Assembly: GCF_009649815.1 (NCBI RefSeq) | Contig: NZ_WJIC01000009.1 | Span: forward strand, 62,001 to 126,000 | DNA: 64,000 bases | Reading direction: 5' to 3' | Source: Nocardia sp. SYP-A9097 | GTDB taxonomy: Bacteria > Actinomycetota > Actinomycetes > Mycobacteriales > Mycobacteriaceae | In this document: in pieces, positions 33,870-43,363 of the stretch | Layout: every line of letters begins with the position of its first letter | Numbering within the stretch: position 1 is the stretch's first letter | Translations under genes and position numbers: made by a program | Notes under the pieces: generated by a model | Databases searched by the model: none | Told to the model about the DNA's origin: nothing | The model's input: only the letters and a program-made list of their open reading frames with translations

Positions 33870-34375
33870 CAGGGCGTCCCCCGTCCTCTCTGATTGCCGG
33901 CGCTGGACCGGGGTCTATCACTCACGCCGAGCATGCGATCGGCGAGATTGCGGGCCAGCGGTTCGACGTCCTCGCGTAGTTCGGCGGCGACCTGGTCGGC
34001 CTCGGCACGCAGGTGTGCCGAGGATTCGGCAACAATGTGATCGACTTCTTTTTGCGCGTCGCCGCGTAGTTCTTCGAGTATTGCCCGGCCTTCGGCGCGC
34101 GCCTGGTTCCGGATCTCGGCCGCTTCGGTCCGAGCCTGCTCCAGTGCCGACTGGTATCTGGCCTCGGCCTCGGCGAACAACTCGGTCGCCGATTTGCTGG
34201 TCGTCGCCGTCTCCTCGACCCGAGCCTCCCGCTCCGCCAACACCTTTCGGATCGGCGGAACCACGAAGAACATGATGACTCCGAGCACGATCAGGAAGAT
34301 CACGAGCTCGGCGAAGAAGGTGCCGTTGGGGATCAGGAAGTTCCCCGCGGCCTCCACATCTGTTCTGGGAGACAT
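33869..34375 (-). CDS. atpF: ATP synthase F0 subunit b
   Basis: 168 residues. NFLIPNGTFFAELVIFLIVL with GVIMFFVVPPIRKVLAEREA is the membrane helix and start of the stalk; the rest is a heptad-rich coiled coil (ELFAEAEARYQSALEQART, ILEELRGDAQKEVDHIVAE). It closely resembles mycobacterial AtpF. The stator stalk would normally contact F1 through delta, which is absent from this operon. Confidence 0.93.
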   Translation of the reverse strand: MSPRTDVEAAGNFLIPNGTFFAELVIFLIVLGVIMFFVVPPIRKVLAEREARVEETATTSKSATELFAEAEARYQSALEQARTEAAEIRNQARAEGRAILEELRGDAQKEVDHIVAESSAHLRAEADQVAAELREDVEPLARNLADRMLGVSDRPRSSAGNQRGRGTP

Positions 34376-34383
34376 GATTTCGT

Positions 34384-34641
34384 CTACTTACCGGGAGTGG
34401 CGAATACGAAAAGCGCCATGAATGCGAGGTTGATGAAGTAGGCCGCCTCGACCAGACCGACGGTCAGGAAGAAGTTGCCGCGCAGTCGGCTTTCGGCCTC
34501 GGGCTGCCGGGTAACACCATTGATCAATGCCGCGCCGGCGAGACCGTCACCGATGCCCGCGCCGATGGCACCGCCCGCCAGGATGATGCCGCCGCCGATG
34601 AGAGCGCCCTGGACGATACTCGCGGTTGCTGGATCTGCCAT
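34384..34641 (-). CDS. atpE: ATP synthase F0 subunit c
   Basis: 85 residues, two membrane helices. IGGGIILAGGAIGAGIGDGL and VGLVEAAYFINLAFMALFVF are almost identical to the mycobacterial c subunit. The proton-carrying Glu65 and Asp32 of the ion-binding region are present, as is the polar loop RQPEA. The ring it forms should therefore be proton-competent and of the type bound by diarylquinolines in mycobacteria. AAGGAAG lies upstream of ATG 34641. Confidence 0.95.
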   Translation of the reverse strand: MADPATASIVQGALIGGGIILAGGAIGAGIGDGLAGAALINGVTRQPEAESRLRGNFFLTVGLVEAAYFINLAFMALFVFATPGK

Positions 34642-34685
34642 TTTTCACTTCCTTTGTGGAAACTATCACCGAACAGCGGTGCCGA

Positions 34686-35468
34686 TCAGTGCTTTTCGTG
34701 CTCCAGCGACATCGACTGGCTGAAGTACAGAACGGTCAGCAGGGAGAAAATGAAGGCCTGGATGGCTCCGACGAAAAGATCGAAAAGCTTCCATACCGCA
34801 TTCGGACCCCAGCTGATCCAGAACGGGAACAGCGTGATCACCGCAACCATGACGCCACCGGCGAACATATTGCCGAAGAGTCGCAATGCCAGTGAGAGCG
34901 GCTTCGCGATTTCCTCGATCACATTGATGAAAACCATGCCCCAACCGGCGTGGCCCTTGAGCAATTGTTTGGCATGCCCGCCCGCACCGCGCCTGCCCAC
35001 ACCGGCGGCGTGATAGGCGACGAATACGAACAGCGCCAAGGCATATACGAAGTTCACGTCCGAGGCGGGCGGCGCGATCAGCTCACCCGAGCCGTACTGC
35101 ACCGGTAGCACCGACAGCCAGTTGGACATCAGGATGAAGGTGAACAGCGTGACCCCGAGGGGCAGTACGAAAGGTGCGACCTTCATGCCGATGGCGCTCT
35201 CCACCTGATCGCGCATCTGCACCGTGACGGTCTCGAAGTACAGCTGTACGCCGTTGGGCACGCCCGAGGTGATCTTGACCCGCAGGTAGAAGGCCAGGCT
35301 CAGCACGATAAGGGCGGCAACGGAGGTCGACACAATGGTGTCGACATTGAACTCCAGACCCCACAGGTGCGCGACCGCGTGGTCGCCGACATGAATCTTG
35401 GACTCCGACTCCCCTTCGGCGCTCAGGGTGACGGACATCTGGGCAATCGAAGCGATGGGGTGGCTCAT
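34686..35468 (-). CDS. atpB: ATP synthase F0 subunit a
   Basis: 260 residues from ATG 35468, overlapping the AtpI stop (ATGA). Conserved core: QMRDQVESAIGMKVAPFVLP, FILMSNWLSVLPVQYG, EEIAKPLSLALRLFGNMFAG with the essential Arg196, and AIQAFIFSLLTVLYFSQSM. All residues needed for the half-channels appear intact. The protein belongs with actinobacterial a subunits. Confidence 0.95.
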   Translation of the reverse strand: MSHPIASIAQMSVTLSAEGESESKIHVGDHAVAHLWGLEFNVDTIVSTSVAALIVLSLAFYLRVKITSGVPNGVQLYFETVTVQMRDQVESAIGMKVAPFVLPLGVTLFTFILMSNWLSVLPVQYGSGELIAPPASDVNFVYALALFVFVAYHAAGVGRRGAGGHAKQLLKGHAGWGMVFINVIEEIAKPLSLALRLFGNMFAGGVMVAVITLFPFWISWGPNAVWKLFDLFVGAIQAFIFSLLTVLYFSQSMSLEHEKH

Positions 35469-35845
35469 GGCTGCTGTCGGAGCCCTTTCACCTCGGGCAC
35501 CACGGTGTGCAGTACCAGAATCAATTGAAAGACGGCCAGCCCGAAGAAGATTCCGACCCCGTAGGGCCGGGTGAAGAAGGCGACGACTATCGACAGGCCG
35601 GTCAATATGATCAGCCGCGCGGCCGAGGACAATGCGAGTTTTTGTTTGCTGGGAGTTTCCGCATCGGTGATGCGCACAATGGACATCCACGTAATTTGCG
35701 CATTGATCCAACCGAGAGCCAGTCCGGCACTGATGAATACACCCAGCAACAATCGATCAAGCGCTCCGGTGGCCATTAATATCACTGCGCCGAGTGCGAG
35801 GGCTATTGCCGTCGCACGACGCATTCGGAGCCTGTTGACGTCCAC
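35465..35845 (-). CDS. AtpI-like protein of the ATP synthase operon
   Basis: 126 residues, four hydrophobic helices (residues ~13-30, 32-50, 73-90, 95-113). Position directly before atpB and the pattern GWINAQITWMSIVRITDAE match the small AtpI-like protein (Rv1303 type) that opens actinobacterial atp operons and may assist c-ring assembly. It is the first gene of this F0-only set, 160 bp from the acetate-permease relic. Confidence 0.8.
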   Translation of the reverse strand: MDVNRLRMRRATAIALALGAVILMATGALDRLLLGVFISAGLALGWINAQITWMSIVRITDAETPSKQKLALSSAARLIILTGLSIVVAFFTRPYGVGIFFGLAVFQLILVLHTVVPEVKGLRQQP

Positions 35846-36009
35846 TTACGACACCGCCTCGCCATCATCCCACCTCGTAGTGGGGCTGTGCATGATCAAT
35901 AGCATACACAGCCCAACCACGTTGCGTAGCAGTATTTTTGATCTTCGAATTATTGATCTTGAAATGCCACAAAGGCTTTCAGCGACATTTCAGCGACCAT
36001 TCTTGTAAC

Positions 36010-36465
36010 TCAATATCGCACAGCCTTTTCCGCTCCGGTGCCGGTCAGCGACCGCACCCGCAGCTCGGCATACTTCGCATCATCGCGTTCGCTCGAAAGT
36101 GTGGTCGCCAGCCAGCCCAGGGCGAACGATACGGGGATGGACACCAGACCCGGGTTCGCGAACGGGAACCAGTGGGAGTCAACAGATTTGATCATGGCCG
36201 CGGGGGCTCCCAAGACCGCCGGTGAGAACACCATGAGCACGATGGTGACCGTCAGCCCGCCGTAGATAATCCACGGTGCCCCAGCGGTATTGAAGCGCCG
36301 CCAGAACAGGGAGTACAAGATCGTCGGCAGGTTCGCCGAGGCCGCTACCGCGAACGCCAGGGCAACCAGGAAGGCCACATTCCGGTTCTTTGCCAGAGTG
36401 CCACCCACGATCGCCGACACGCTGATCACCACCGCGATGATCCGCGCGACCCGCACCGCAGGACA
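36010..36465 (-). pseudogene. Cation/acetate symporter (ActP-like), C-terminal relic
   Basis: The minus-strand frame reads VARIIAVVISVSAIVGG, NVAFLVALAFAVAASANLPT, ILYSLFWRRFNTAG, then FANPGLVSIPVSFALGWLAT and YAELRVRSLTGTGAEKA. This is the last ~150 residues (of ~540) of ActP-type sodium:solute symporters. The upstream ~390 residues are missing: homology begins at about 36465, where a different frame carries the start of the usual partner gene, DUF485. A product from ATG 36549 could be translated but would lack the transport core. Confidence 0.75.
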
Positions 36466-36590
36466 TACAGCACGCACCAAGCCAGGAAGAGAACTGTCAT
36501 GGGGAAGACGAAGAGTCGGAAGCTGCGGCGTAGTCGCGATACCCCCCATGTGAACCCGGTCACACCGCAAGGAATAACGCCCCGAGCGGT
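36466..36590 (-). pseudogene. DUF485 (YjcH-like) membrane protein relic, N-terminal part
   Basis: In a second minus-strand frame, VSRLRRSFRLFVFPMTVLFL followed by AWCVLYVL matches the beginning of DUF485 proteins (LRRRLRRFVFPMT... pattern), which are encoded just before actP. The frame then passes into out-of-frame actP sequence. The two relics meet within a few bases, showing a single internal deletion that removed the end of DUF485 and the first two thirds of actP. Confidence 0.65.
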
Positions 36591-36727
36591 TGGAATAACC
36601 GCAGGTGAGAGCATCCAATGATGTTGAAGTGAGCGGGAATTCACGTTTTTCACCTACCAGCCCACACCTGGTGAACACTCAGCGCGACCCGTCAGCCGGG
36701 GCCGCGTGCAGATGCCAGGAGATTGCG

Positions 36728-38263
36728 GTGGCAGAGTTTCGATCCATGCCGACGAATCAGACGACCGCCTCGTCCCTGCTCGCCGACCTGGCCCCCGATC
36801 TGCGCACCGCGCTCATTCGGGTCCGCTACGACTCCGACTCCCTGTTGGAAGTCCTCGGCGATGCGGCACACGCCGCGCTCTGGCGCTCCGAACCGGTCCC
36901 GGTGCGCCGCGCCGCCCGCGACGCCGGAGAGCTGGGTACCCTGGTGCGGCTGCTGCTGCTCGGTGACGCCATGCCCGAGCGCGAAGTGGCCGCGGCGCTC
37001 GCACCGGTCGATGTCGATCGCGCGGTCGCCGCCGGACTCCTCGAACGCGATGGCGGCGATATCCGCCCGGCGCTGGACCTGCGTCCACTGGATCTCGGCG
37101 ATGGCACGCGCTGGGTGCTCTCCGATCTGGACGACTCGATGCGCCGGCGCACCCTCGATACCGATCATGTGCTCGGCGTCGGGCAGGCGTCGCTGTCGCT
37201 GCTGCGCGCCACTCCGACCCGACCGGTCGGCACCGTCCTGGATCTCGGCACCGGCTGCGGTGTGCAGGCGATTCACGCGGCTTCCTACGGGCAGCGAGTC
37301 ACCGGCACCGATCTCAACAAGCGCGCCCTCTGGCTCGCCGAGGCCACCGCGGCGCTCAACGGCCTGGATATCGAACTGCGCCAAGGCTCCTGGTACGAGC
37401 CGGTAGCGGGACGGCGCTTCGATCAGGTGGTGGCCAATCCCCCGTTCGTGGTCGGACCCGCGCGCGTCGAACACACCTATAGGGATTCCGGCCTCGCCAT
37501 GGACGGTGCGAGCGAACTCGTCATCTCCGGAATGCCCGCCATGCTGAATCCCGGCGGTACCGCGGCACTTCTGGCCTCCTGGGTGCATGTGGAGGGAGAA
37601 GACTGGCGCGCCCGCGTCTCGAGCTGGCTGCCCGATCAGGGCGTGGACGCGTGGATCGTGCAGCGCGACATCGCCGATCCCGCCCTCTATGTCGGAACCT
37701 GGTTGCGGGACGCGGGATTGGATCCGCGCGAACCGCAGGCCCAGGAGCGGGCCGAACGCTGGTTGCAGGCGTTCACCGATGCCAAGGTCGACGGAATCGG
37801 CTTCGGTGTCGTCTATTTGCGCGATATAGAAGGCCCCACCGAGATCCTGGCCGAGGACCTCACCCACCACTTCGAGGATCCGCTCGGGAATGAGGCGAGC
37901 CGGTATTTCGAGCGGTCCGCGTGGCTGCGCGCGGTGGCCACCGATCCGGACCTGGTCCTGGCCTCCCGCTTCGAGGTCGATCCGGCGAGCGCGCTGGAGC
38001 GGGTCTATCTGCCGGGCGCCGAAGGCTGGGAGCAGCAGGTGGCGCGGCTGCATCGCGGCGATGGTCCGCTGTGGCAGCACGAGGTCGACGACACCACCGC
38101 GGCGCTGCTGGCCGGAATGCGCCCGGACGGTCTGCCACTGAGCGACCTCGTCGAACTGCTGGCGTTCAGCGAGACCGGCGGCGCGGCCACCCCCGAATTC
38201 GAGTCGGCGGTGCTGGGCGTGGTGGTCGGCCTGGTCCGGCACGGCCTTATTCATCCGCGATAG
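36728..38263 (+). CDS. Class I SAM-dependent methyltransferase (HemK/N5-glutamine type motif)
   Basis: 511 residues from GTG 36728, which has AGGAG 6 nt upstream; ATG 36746 is an alternative. An N-terminal ~140-residue helical domain precedes the Rossmann fold: motif I VLDLGTGCGVQAIHAA, post-I TGTDLNKRALWLA, and motif IV VVANPPFVVGP, as in methyltransferases acting on glutamine or nucleobase amino groups. A C-terminal ~150-residue domain follows. The same layout is found in actinobacterial proteins annotated simply as methyltransferases. The substrate is unknown. A long antisense open frame over this gene is a GC-bias artefact. Confidence 0.87.
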   Translation: MAEFRSMPTNQTTASSLLADLAPDLRTALIRVRYDSDSLLEVLGDAAHAALWRSEPVPVRRAARDAGELGTLVRLLLLGDAMPEREVAAALAPVDVDRAVAAGLLERDGGDIRPALDLRPLDLGDGTRWVLSDLDDSMRRRTLDTDHVLGVGQASLSLLRATPTRPVGTVLDLGTGCGVQAIHAASYGQRVTGTDLNKRALWLAEATAALNGLDIELRQGSWYEPVAGRRFDQVVANPPFVVGPARVEHTYRDSGLAMDGASELVISGMPAMLNPGGTAALLASWVHVEGEDWRARVSSWLPDQGVDAWIVQRDIADPALYVGTWLRDAGLDPREPQAQERAERWLQAFTDAKVDGIGFGVVYLRDIEGPTEILAEDLTHHFEDPLGNEASRYFERSAWLRAVATDPDLVLASRFEVDPASALERVYLPGAEGWEQQVARLHRGDGPLWQHEVDDTTAALLAGMRPDGLPLSDLVELLAFSETGGAATPEFESAVLGVVVGLVRHGLIHPR

Positions 38264-38288
38264 CTCCGAGCTGAATCGCGTTCACTCT

Positions 38289-38319
38289 TCGGCCGCCGGG
38301 TATCCACCCCGGCGGCCGA
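38289..38319 (+). terminator. Hairpin terminator after the methyltransferase gene
   Basis: TCGGCCGCCGGG (38289-38300) and CCCGGCGGCCGA (38308-38319) form a perfect 12-bp stem with a 7-nt loop, 26 bp after the methyltransferase stop. There is no T tract, as is common for actinomycete terminators. The remaining ~390 bp up to sigB hold no convincing gene. Confidence 0.7.
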
Positions 38320-38644
38320 GTCGTTTCCGGGCTGTGACCTGGCGTTCATCCGCGTATAGTGATCCATGTCACGTTTCAAGTCAGGGCGGCGATAACCAGA
38401 GGAATGCGGCTGACCGGCGCGTCGTTGCACAAAAAGCTCGAGCGACCAGCGGCAGGGCAAGACCCATTCACGCGTATTCGATTGGCACGCTCCGGAGTTC
38501 GAGACTCGGACGTGGGTAACTACACGGATACCAACGGTCACGGATCGGGCGCGTGAGTTCCGCACTGTACGCGCTTCTCAGGAACTTCTCAGACGTAGGC
38601 GGCGGAAACCGCAGCTCAGATACGGTTTACGAGCGCCACCGCGG

Positions 38645-38670
38645 GGAACTTTCCTGATGTCGGGTCCGTT
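38645..38670 (+). promoter_or_regulatory. SigE/SigH-type promoter of sigB
   Basis: GGAAC at 38645-38649 and CGTT at 38667-38670 are separated by 17 nt, matching the GGAAC-N16-18-CGTT consensus of ECF sigma factors SigE/SigH in mycolata. It is 35 bp from the sigB start (38706), with AGGAGG at about 38695-38700. In mycobacteria sigB is known to be transcribed from such a promoter, so the assignment is well supported by context. Confidence 0.7.
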
Positions 38671-38705
38671 GAACGGAGCGAGACACCACCGACAGGAGGC
38701 AAGTC

Positions 38706-39674
<969 letters not shown>

Positions 39675-39784
39675 TCCCATCAGACCGTCGGACCGTCATT
39701 CGAGGCGCCGGTCCGGTCAAGCCGGCCGATTCACGTATTCCGTTGTCCCTCTCCGGAAGACGCGAGTCGGCTGGCGTTCTGCCG

Positions 39785-41881
39785 TCAGTCCTCGATGAGC
39801 TGCCAATCCTCGGGCAGGCCCTCCACCTTGATCGTGTCACCCTGCGCCTCGATGGTCACCGTGGCCGTGCCCAGCCGCAGATCCGCAAGCCGGACGCGAC
39901 CGGCCCGGACGGGCAGGCGCGGCGCGACCGTCAGCGTCCGATGCGGGACGTCCGGGGCGAGGCCGAGGAAGGACCGCATCAGCAGCAGCGGGGCCGCACT
40001 GGACCAGGCCTGCGGGGAACATGAGGTGGGATACGGGATGGGCAAACAGAATTCGGGGCGGGCGAAGCCGCAGAACAGCTCGGGCGGGCGGGCATCGAAC
40101 TCGGCGATCGCCTCCAGCAGTCCACCCGCCAGTCGTTCGGCCAATTCCAGTGCGCCCGGTACGTGCCGATAGCGCAGTAACCCCGCGACGGCGATCGCGG
40201 TGTCGTGCGGCCAGACCGATCCGGTGTGGTAGCCCATCGGGTTGTATCTGCGGGCGGTCGAGGAGAGCGTGCGCAGGCCGAATCCACTGTCCATGTCCGC
40301 GCCGCCGAGCCCCGCGATGAGGGCCTCGGCGCGCTCGTCGGCGACGATGCCGGTCCACAGGCAGTGGCCCACATTGCTGGTGACCGTGTCCACCTGTCGT
40401 TTCGACCCGTCGAGGGCGAGTGCGTAGCACTTCGCGTCCGGTATCCAGAAGGCGTCGTTGAAATGCTGTTTCAGCTCCTGCGCCCGAGCGCGCTGGCGCT
40501 GCGCGGTCGAGTTGTCGCCGAGGGCCTCGGCCAAGTCGGCGCGGCCCTGCCGGGCGGCGTAGACGTACCCCTGCACCTCGCACAGGGCAATCGGTGTCTC
40601 GGCGAGGCGGCCGTCCGCGAAACTGATCGCGTCCCAGCTGTCCTTCCAGCCCTGATTGGCAAGCCCGCGATCGGTTTTGCGGCGGTATTCGACGAATCCG
40701 TCACCGTCGCTGTCGCCGTACTCGTCGATCCAGGCGAGCGCGGCGTCCGCGGCGGGCAACAGCTCCTCGATCGCGGAGCTGTCCACGCCCCACCGCCGGC
40801 ATTCGGCGAGCAGCATGACGAAAAGCGGTGTGGCATCGGCGGTTCCGTAATAGACGCTGCCGCCGAGCACGGCATCGCCGCCCGGACCGTGCCGCATCTC
40901 GTGCATGATGCGCCCGGGCTCCTCCTCGGTGAGCGGATTGTTCTGTCTGCCTTGCAGTTTCGCCAGCTGACGTAACGTGCCCAGGGCCAGATCCGAGTCG
41001 AGCACCAGCGCCATCCACGAGGTGAGCAGGCTGTCTCGGCCGAACAGGGCCATGAACCACGGCGCGCCCGCGGCCACATACGCGGTCCCACCGCTGGGGT
41101 CGTCCATCCGCAACGCACCGAGATCGCTCTCGGTGCGTTGCAGGATGGCGTTCAAGCCCGCGCCGCTGGCGGTGAGACTGGTCGCGGTGGCTCGCCACTG
41201 CCGAATCTTGTTGGACGGGTTGTCATCCGAATCATCGTCCAGATTCACTGCGACCGGATGATGCCCGACAATCGGCTGGCACAGCACCACCGTCTGCCAG
41301 CTGGAGTGGCGTGGCACCACGATGCGCCAGCTCAGCGAACCCGGCTGCGCGATCGGCTCACCGGTCGCGCTGATGACGAGTCCGCGCCCCGAATTGCCGC
41401 GGTCGGCCAACTGGAGAATGCCCTCGTCGGCGGCGAGTTCGCAACTGCTGCTGTGCACTCGGCCCTCCTTGACCGCGAACAGATCGGCGAAATCGGAGTC
41501 GGCGGTGAGCGTGACCGTCATCGCGGTGTCCTCGTCGCCGAGATTGTGCACCGTGATGGTCTCGCGCATACCTTCACCGATCATGCGCCGCCGCAGCAGC
41601 AGCACCGTGGCGTCCGCGACCCCGTGATGCGGGGGTTTGCGCCCCACGAAGCGGGCCCGGAACGCCTCGGCCATCATGACCGAAAGGTGTTCCGGCGGAT
41701 GGCCATCCAACCGCAGCTCCCAGCGCGCCAGCAGCCGGGTGTCGCGGTAGAACAGGCCCTGCGCGGAACCCGGATGGATATCGCCGAGCTGATCGGACAG
41801 GCAGAACGTGCCCGCCTCGACCAGGGTGACGATTCCGCGACCGTCGACCGGCCGCGGCGGGCCCGCATTGAAAATGCTCAC
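39785..41881 (-). CDS. Glycogen-debranching-type glycoside hydrolase (amylo-alpha-1,6-glucosidase-like)
   Basis: 698 residues from GTG 41881. The N-terminal ~250 residues are a beta-sandwich domain of the type annotated as glycogen debranching N-terminal (FCLSDQLGDIHPGSAQGLFY, RDTRLLARWELRLDG, ETITVHNLGDED). The rest is an (alpha/alpha)6 barrel: WFMALFGRDSLLTSWMALVL, RIMHEMRHGPGG, YYGTADATPLFVMLLAE, GLANQGWKDSWDAI, and YNPMGYHTGSVWPHDTAIAV carrying likely acidic catalytic and substrate residues. Such proteins act on alpha-glucans or related glycosides. The start overlaps the glycosyltransferase stop (GTGA), so one operon links glycan synthesis and trimming. Confidence 0.85.
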   Translation of the reverse strand: MSIFNAGPPRPVDGRGIVTLVEAGTFCLSDQLGDIHPGSAQGLFYRDTRLLARWELRLDGHPPEHLSVMMAEAFRARFVGRKPPHHGVADATVLLLRRRMIGEGMRETITVHNLGDEDTAMTVTLTADSDFADLFAVKEGRVHSSSCELAADEGILQLADRGNSGRGLVISATGEPIAQPGSLSWRIVVPRHSSWQTVVLCQPIVGHHPVAVNLDDDSDDNPSNKIRQWRATATSLTASGAGLNAILQRTESDLGALRMDDPSGGTAYVAAGAPWFMALFGRDSLLTSWMALVLDSDLALGTLRQLAKLQGRQNNPLTEEEPGRIMHEMRHGPGGDAVLGGSVYYGTADATPLFVMLLAECRRWGVDSSAIEELLPAADAALAWIDEYGDSDGDGFVEYRRKTDRGLANQGWKDSWDAISFADGRLAETPIALCEVQGYVYAARQGRADLAEALGDNSTAQRQRARAQELKQHFNDAFWIPDAKCYALALDGSKRQVDTVTSNVGHCLWTGIVADERAEALIAGLGGADMDSGFGLRTLSSTARRYNPMGYHTGSVWPHDTAIAVAGLLRYRHVPGALELAERLAGGLLEAIAEFDARPPELFCGFARPEFCLPIPYPTSCSPQAWSSAAPLLLMRSFLGLAPDVPHRTLTVAPRLPVRAGRVRLADLRLGTATVTIEAQGDTIKVEGLPEDWQLIED

Positions 41882-43062
41882 CGGCGGCTCACACCGGCGA
41901 TATCGGGCGCCGCGAGTGTCCCGGTCCGAATCACGCCGCGGTAGTCGGTGAAGCGCAGCGGCGGCCGCTTCGCACTGTCCTCGATAGCACTGCGGTAGGC
42001 CGCCTCGTAGCCGCACACGAAGTGGTCGTCGGCGAACAGGCGCTCCACTCGGGCCCGGCAGGCGTGCGGATCGATCTCCCCCGCCCGTGCGATCGCCGCC
42101 GGTAGTTCGGCGGGATCGTCGCAGATCCAGCCTGTGACACCGTGTTCGACGACTTCTTCGACCGCACCGCCGCGCAGCGCGATCACCGGGGTACCGCACA
42201 CCATGGCCTCGATCATGACCAGGCCGAACGGTTCTTCCCACTGGATCGGGAACAGCAGGCAGCGCGCGCCCGCCAGCAGTTCACGTTTGGCGATGGCATC
42301 GGCTTCGCCGAACACCTGGTCGTCAGCGGTGAGCAGTGGGCGGATGCACTCCTCGAAGTAGGCCTTCTCGGGCGGCTCGTTGCACTTGCCCGCCAGGATC
42401 AACCGCAGCCCCGCGGCGTGCGCGGCTTTCAGCGCGAGATCCGGCCCCTTGGACGGTGCGTACCGACCCAGGAACAGGCCGTAGTCCAATTTCTCGGTAT
42501 GGAACGGCCATTCTTCGGGTCGAATCGCATTGTGTACGCGCGCAATCCATTTCAGGCCCGGGGCCAATTCACGCTGCCGGTTGCTGATGGCGATGAGATT
42601 CACGCCGTGGTCGAATGACCGGTAGTACTCGTGCATGTCGGGATCCACCGGTCCATGGACGGTCACCACGGTGGGTATTCCGAGCAACCGATACGCAGCC
42701 GCATTGAGCGGGCCCGCGAAGGTGTGATCGTGAACGATGTCGACCGGGTCTTCGGCATTCAATTTCTCGATGATCCGCAAGGCCCGCATCGCATTGACGA
42801 TCTCCGGGTACATCTCGCCGAGACGCGCGGCCTGAATATCGGGCCACATCGGGATGAACCGGGCCTTCGTGCCCGGGTTACCGGCTCCGAGCAGGGTCAC
42901 CCGGTGCCCACGATCGACCAGCGTATCGGCGAGCGTGGCGACCATGGCCTCGACGCCGCCGTATCCGGTCGGTGGAATGTCGAAATACGGTGGGGCTGCT
43001 AGAACTACGTGTAAAGGGTGAGCACAAGAATCTCCGGAAGTGTCCGAAAGTTCGAAAGTCAT
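41878..43062 (-). CDS. GT4-family glycosyltransferase
   Basis: 394 residues with the GT-B fold of family GT4. N-terminal domain: PPYFDIPPTGYGGVEAMVAT (glycine-rich loop) and VDIVHDHTFAGPLNAA. C-terminal nucleotide-sugar domain: GLFLGRYAPSKGPDLALKAA, FGEADAIAKRELLAGARCLL, then the EX7E motif in EEPFGLVMIEAMVCGTPVIA and GGAVEEVVEHGVTGW. The donor is likely a nucleotide-activated hexose, by family. ATG 43062 is the start; its promoter should be within the ~300-bp upstream gap. It precedes the debranching-type gene in the same operon. Confidence 0.9.
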   Translation of the reverse strand: MTFELSDTSGDSCAHPLHVVLAAPPYFDIPPTGYGGVEAMVATLADTLVDRGHRVTLLGAGNPGTKARFIPMWPDIQAARLGEMYPEIVNAMRALRIIEKLNAEDPVDIVHDHTFAGPLNAAAYRLLGIPTVVTVHGPVDPDMHEYYRSFDHGVNLIAISNRQRELAPGLKWIARVHNAIRPEEWPFHTEKLDYGLFLGRYAPSKGPDLALKAAHAAGLRLILAGKCNEPPEKAYFEECIRPLLTADDQVFGEADAIAKRELLAGARCLLFPIQWEEPFGLVMIEAMVCGTPVIALRGGAVEEVVEHGVTGWICDDPAELPAAIARAGEIDPHACRARVERLFADDHFVCGYEAAYRSAIEDSAKRPPLRFTDYRGVIRTGTLAAPDIAGVSRR

Positions 43063-43363
43063 TCCAATCTCCTCGTCGGTGAGGCGTGGATGAAATCGAA
43101 AACAAGATCCGGTCTCGTGGGCCCTGGTTGCCTCCTTTTCGAACAGACGGGTTCGAGCATACGTCCCCGTAATTATTACCTCAGCAACTAGTTCGCAAAC
43201 ATGATTTCTTCGAAAAGGCGCCCCAGCACGTCAAGTCCGCTAGAAATATCGGCGGGCCTCGTAGTTGGCCGGTTCGACGGCGGTCAGCCGCGCACACGCA
43301 CACGCCCGCCCGAAAAGTACCAGGTCGCGTGATCGATAGCCGGTAGCGGCTGATCGAGAATAT
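43063..43363. other. Intergenic region upstream of the GT4/debranching operon
   Basis: 300 bp with no gene. A minus-strand TATGCT (complement of 43156-43161) could be a -10 box about 95 bp before the glycosyltransferase start, but no matching -35 stands out. It overlaps the inverted repeat TCGAAC-N6-GTTCGA described separately. The sequence around 43170-43200 is unusually AT-rich for this window. Confidence 0.35.
43139..43156. promoter_or_regulatory. Inverted repeat TCGAAC-N6-GTTCGA
   Basis: TCGAAC (43139-43144) and GTTCGA (43151-43156) are perfect inverted copies separated by 6 nt and overlap the candidate -10 box of the glycosyltransferase operon. The half-sites are those of the actinobacterial LexA box, but the canonical spacing is 4 nt, so a different regulator is more likely. 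Confidence 0.45.

Noticed and set aside
36692..38254. A 520-codon minus-strand frame.
   Set aside because: Lies antisense to the methyltransferase, whose motifs I and IV are intact; no domain or ribosome-binding site on the minus strand.
43139..43156. A LexA (SOS) box.
   Set aside because: Half-sites match but the spacing is 6, not 4, and the downstream genes are not repair genes; kept only as an unassigned inverted repeat.
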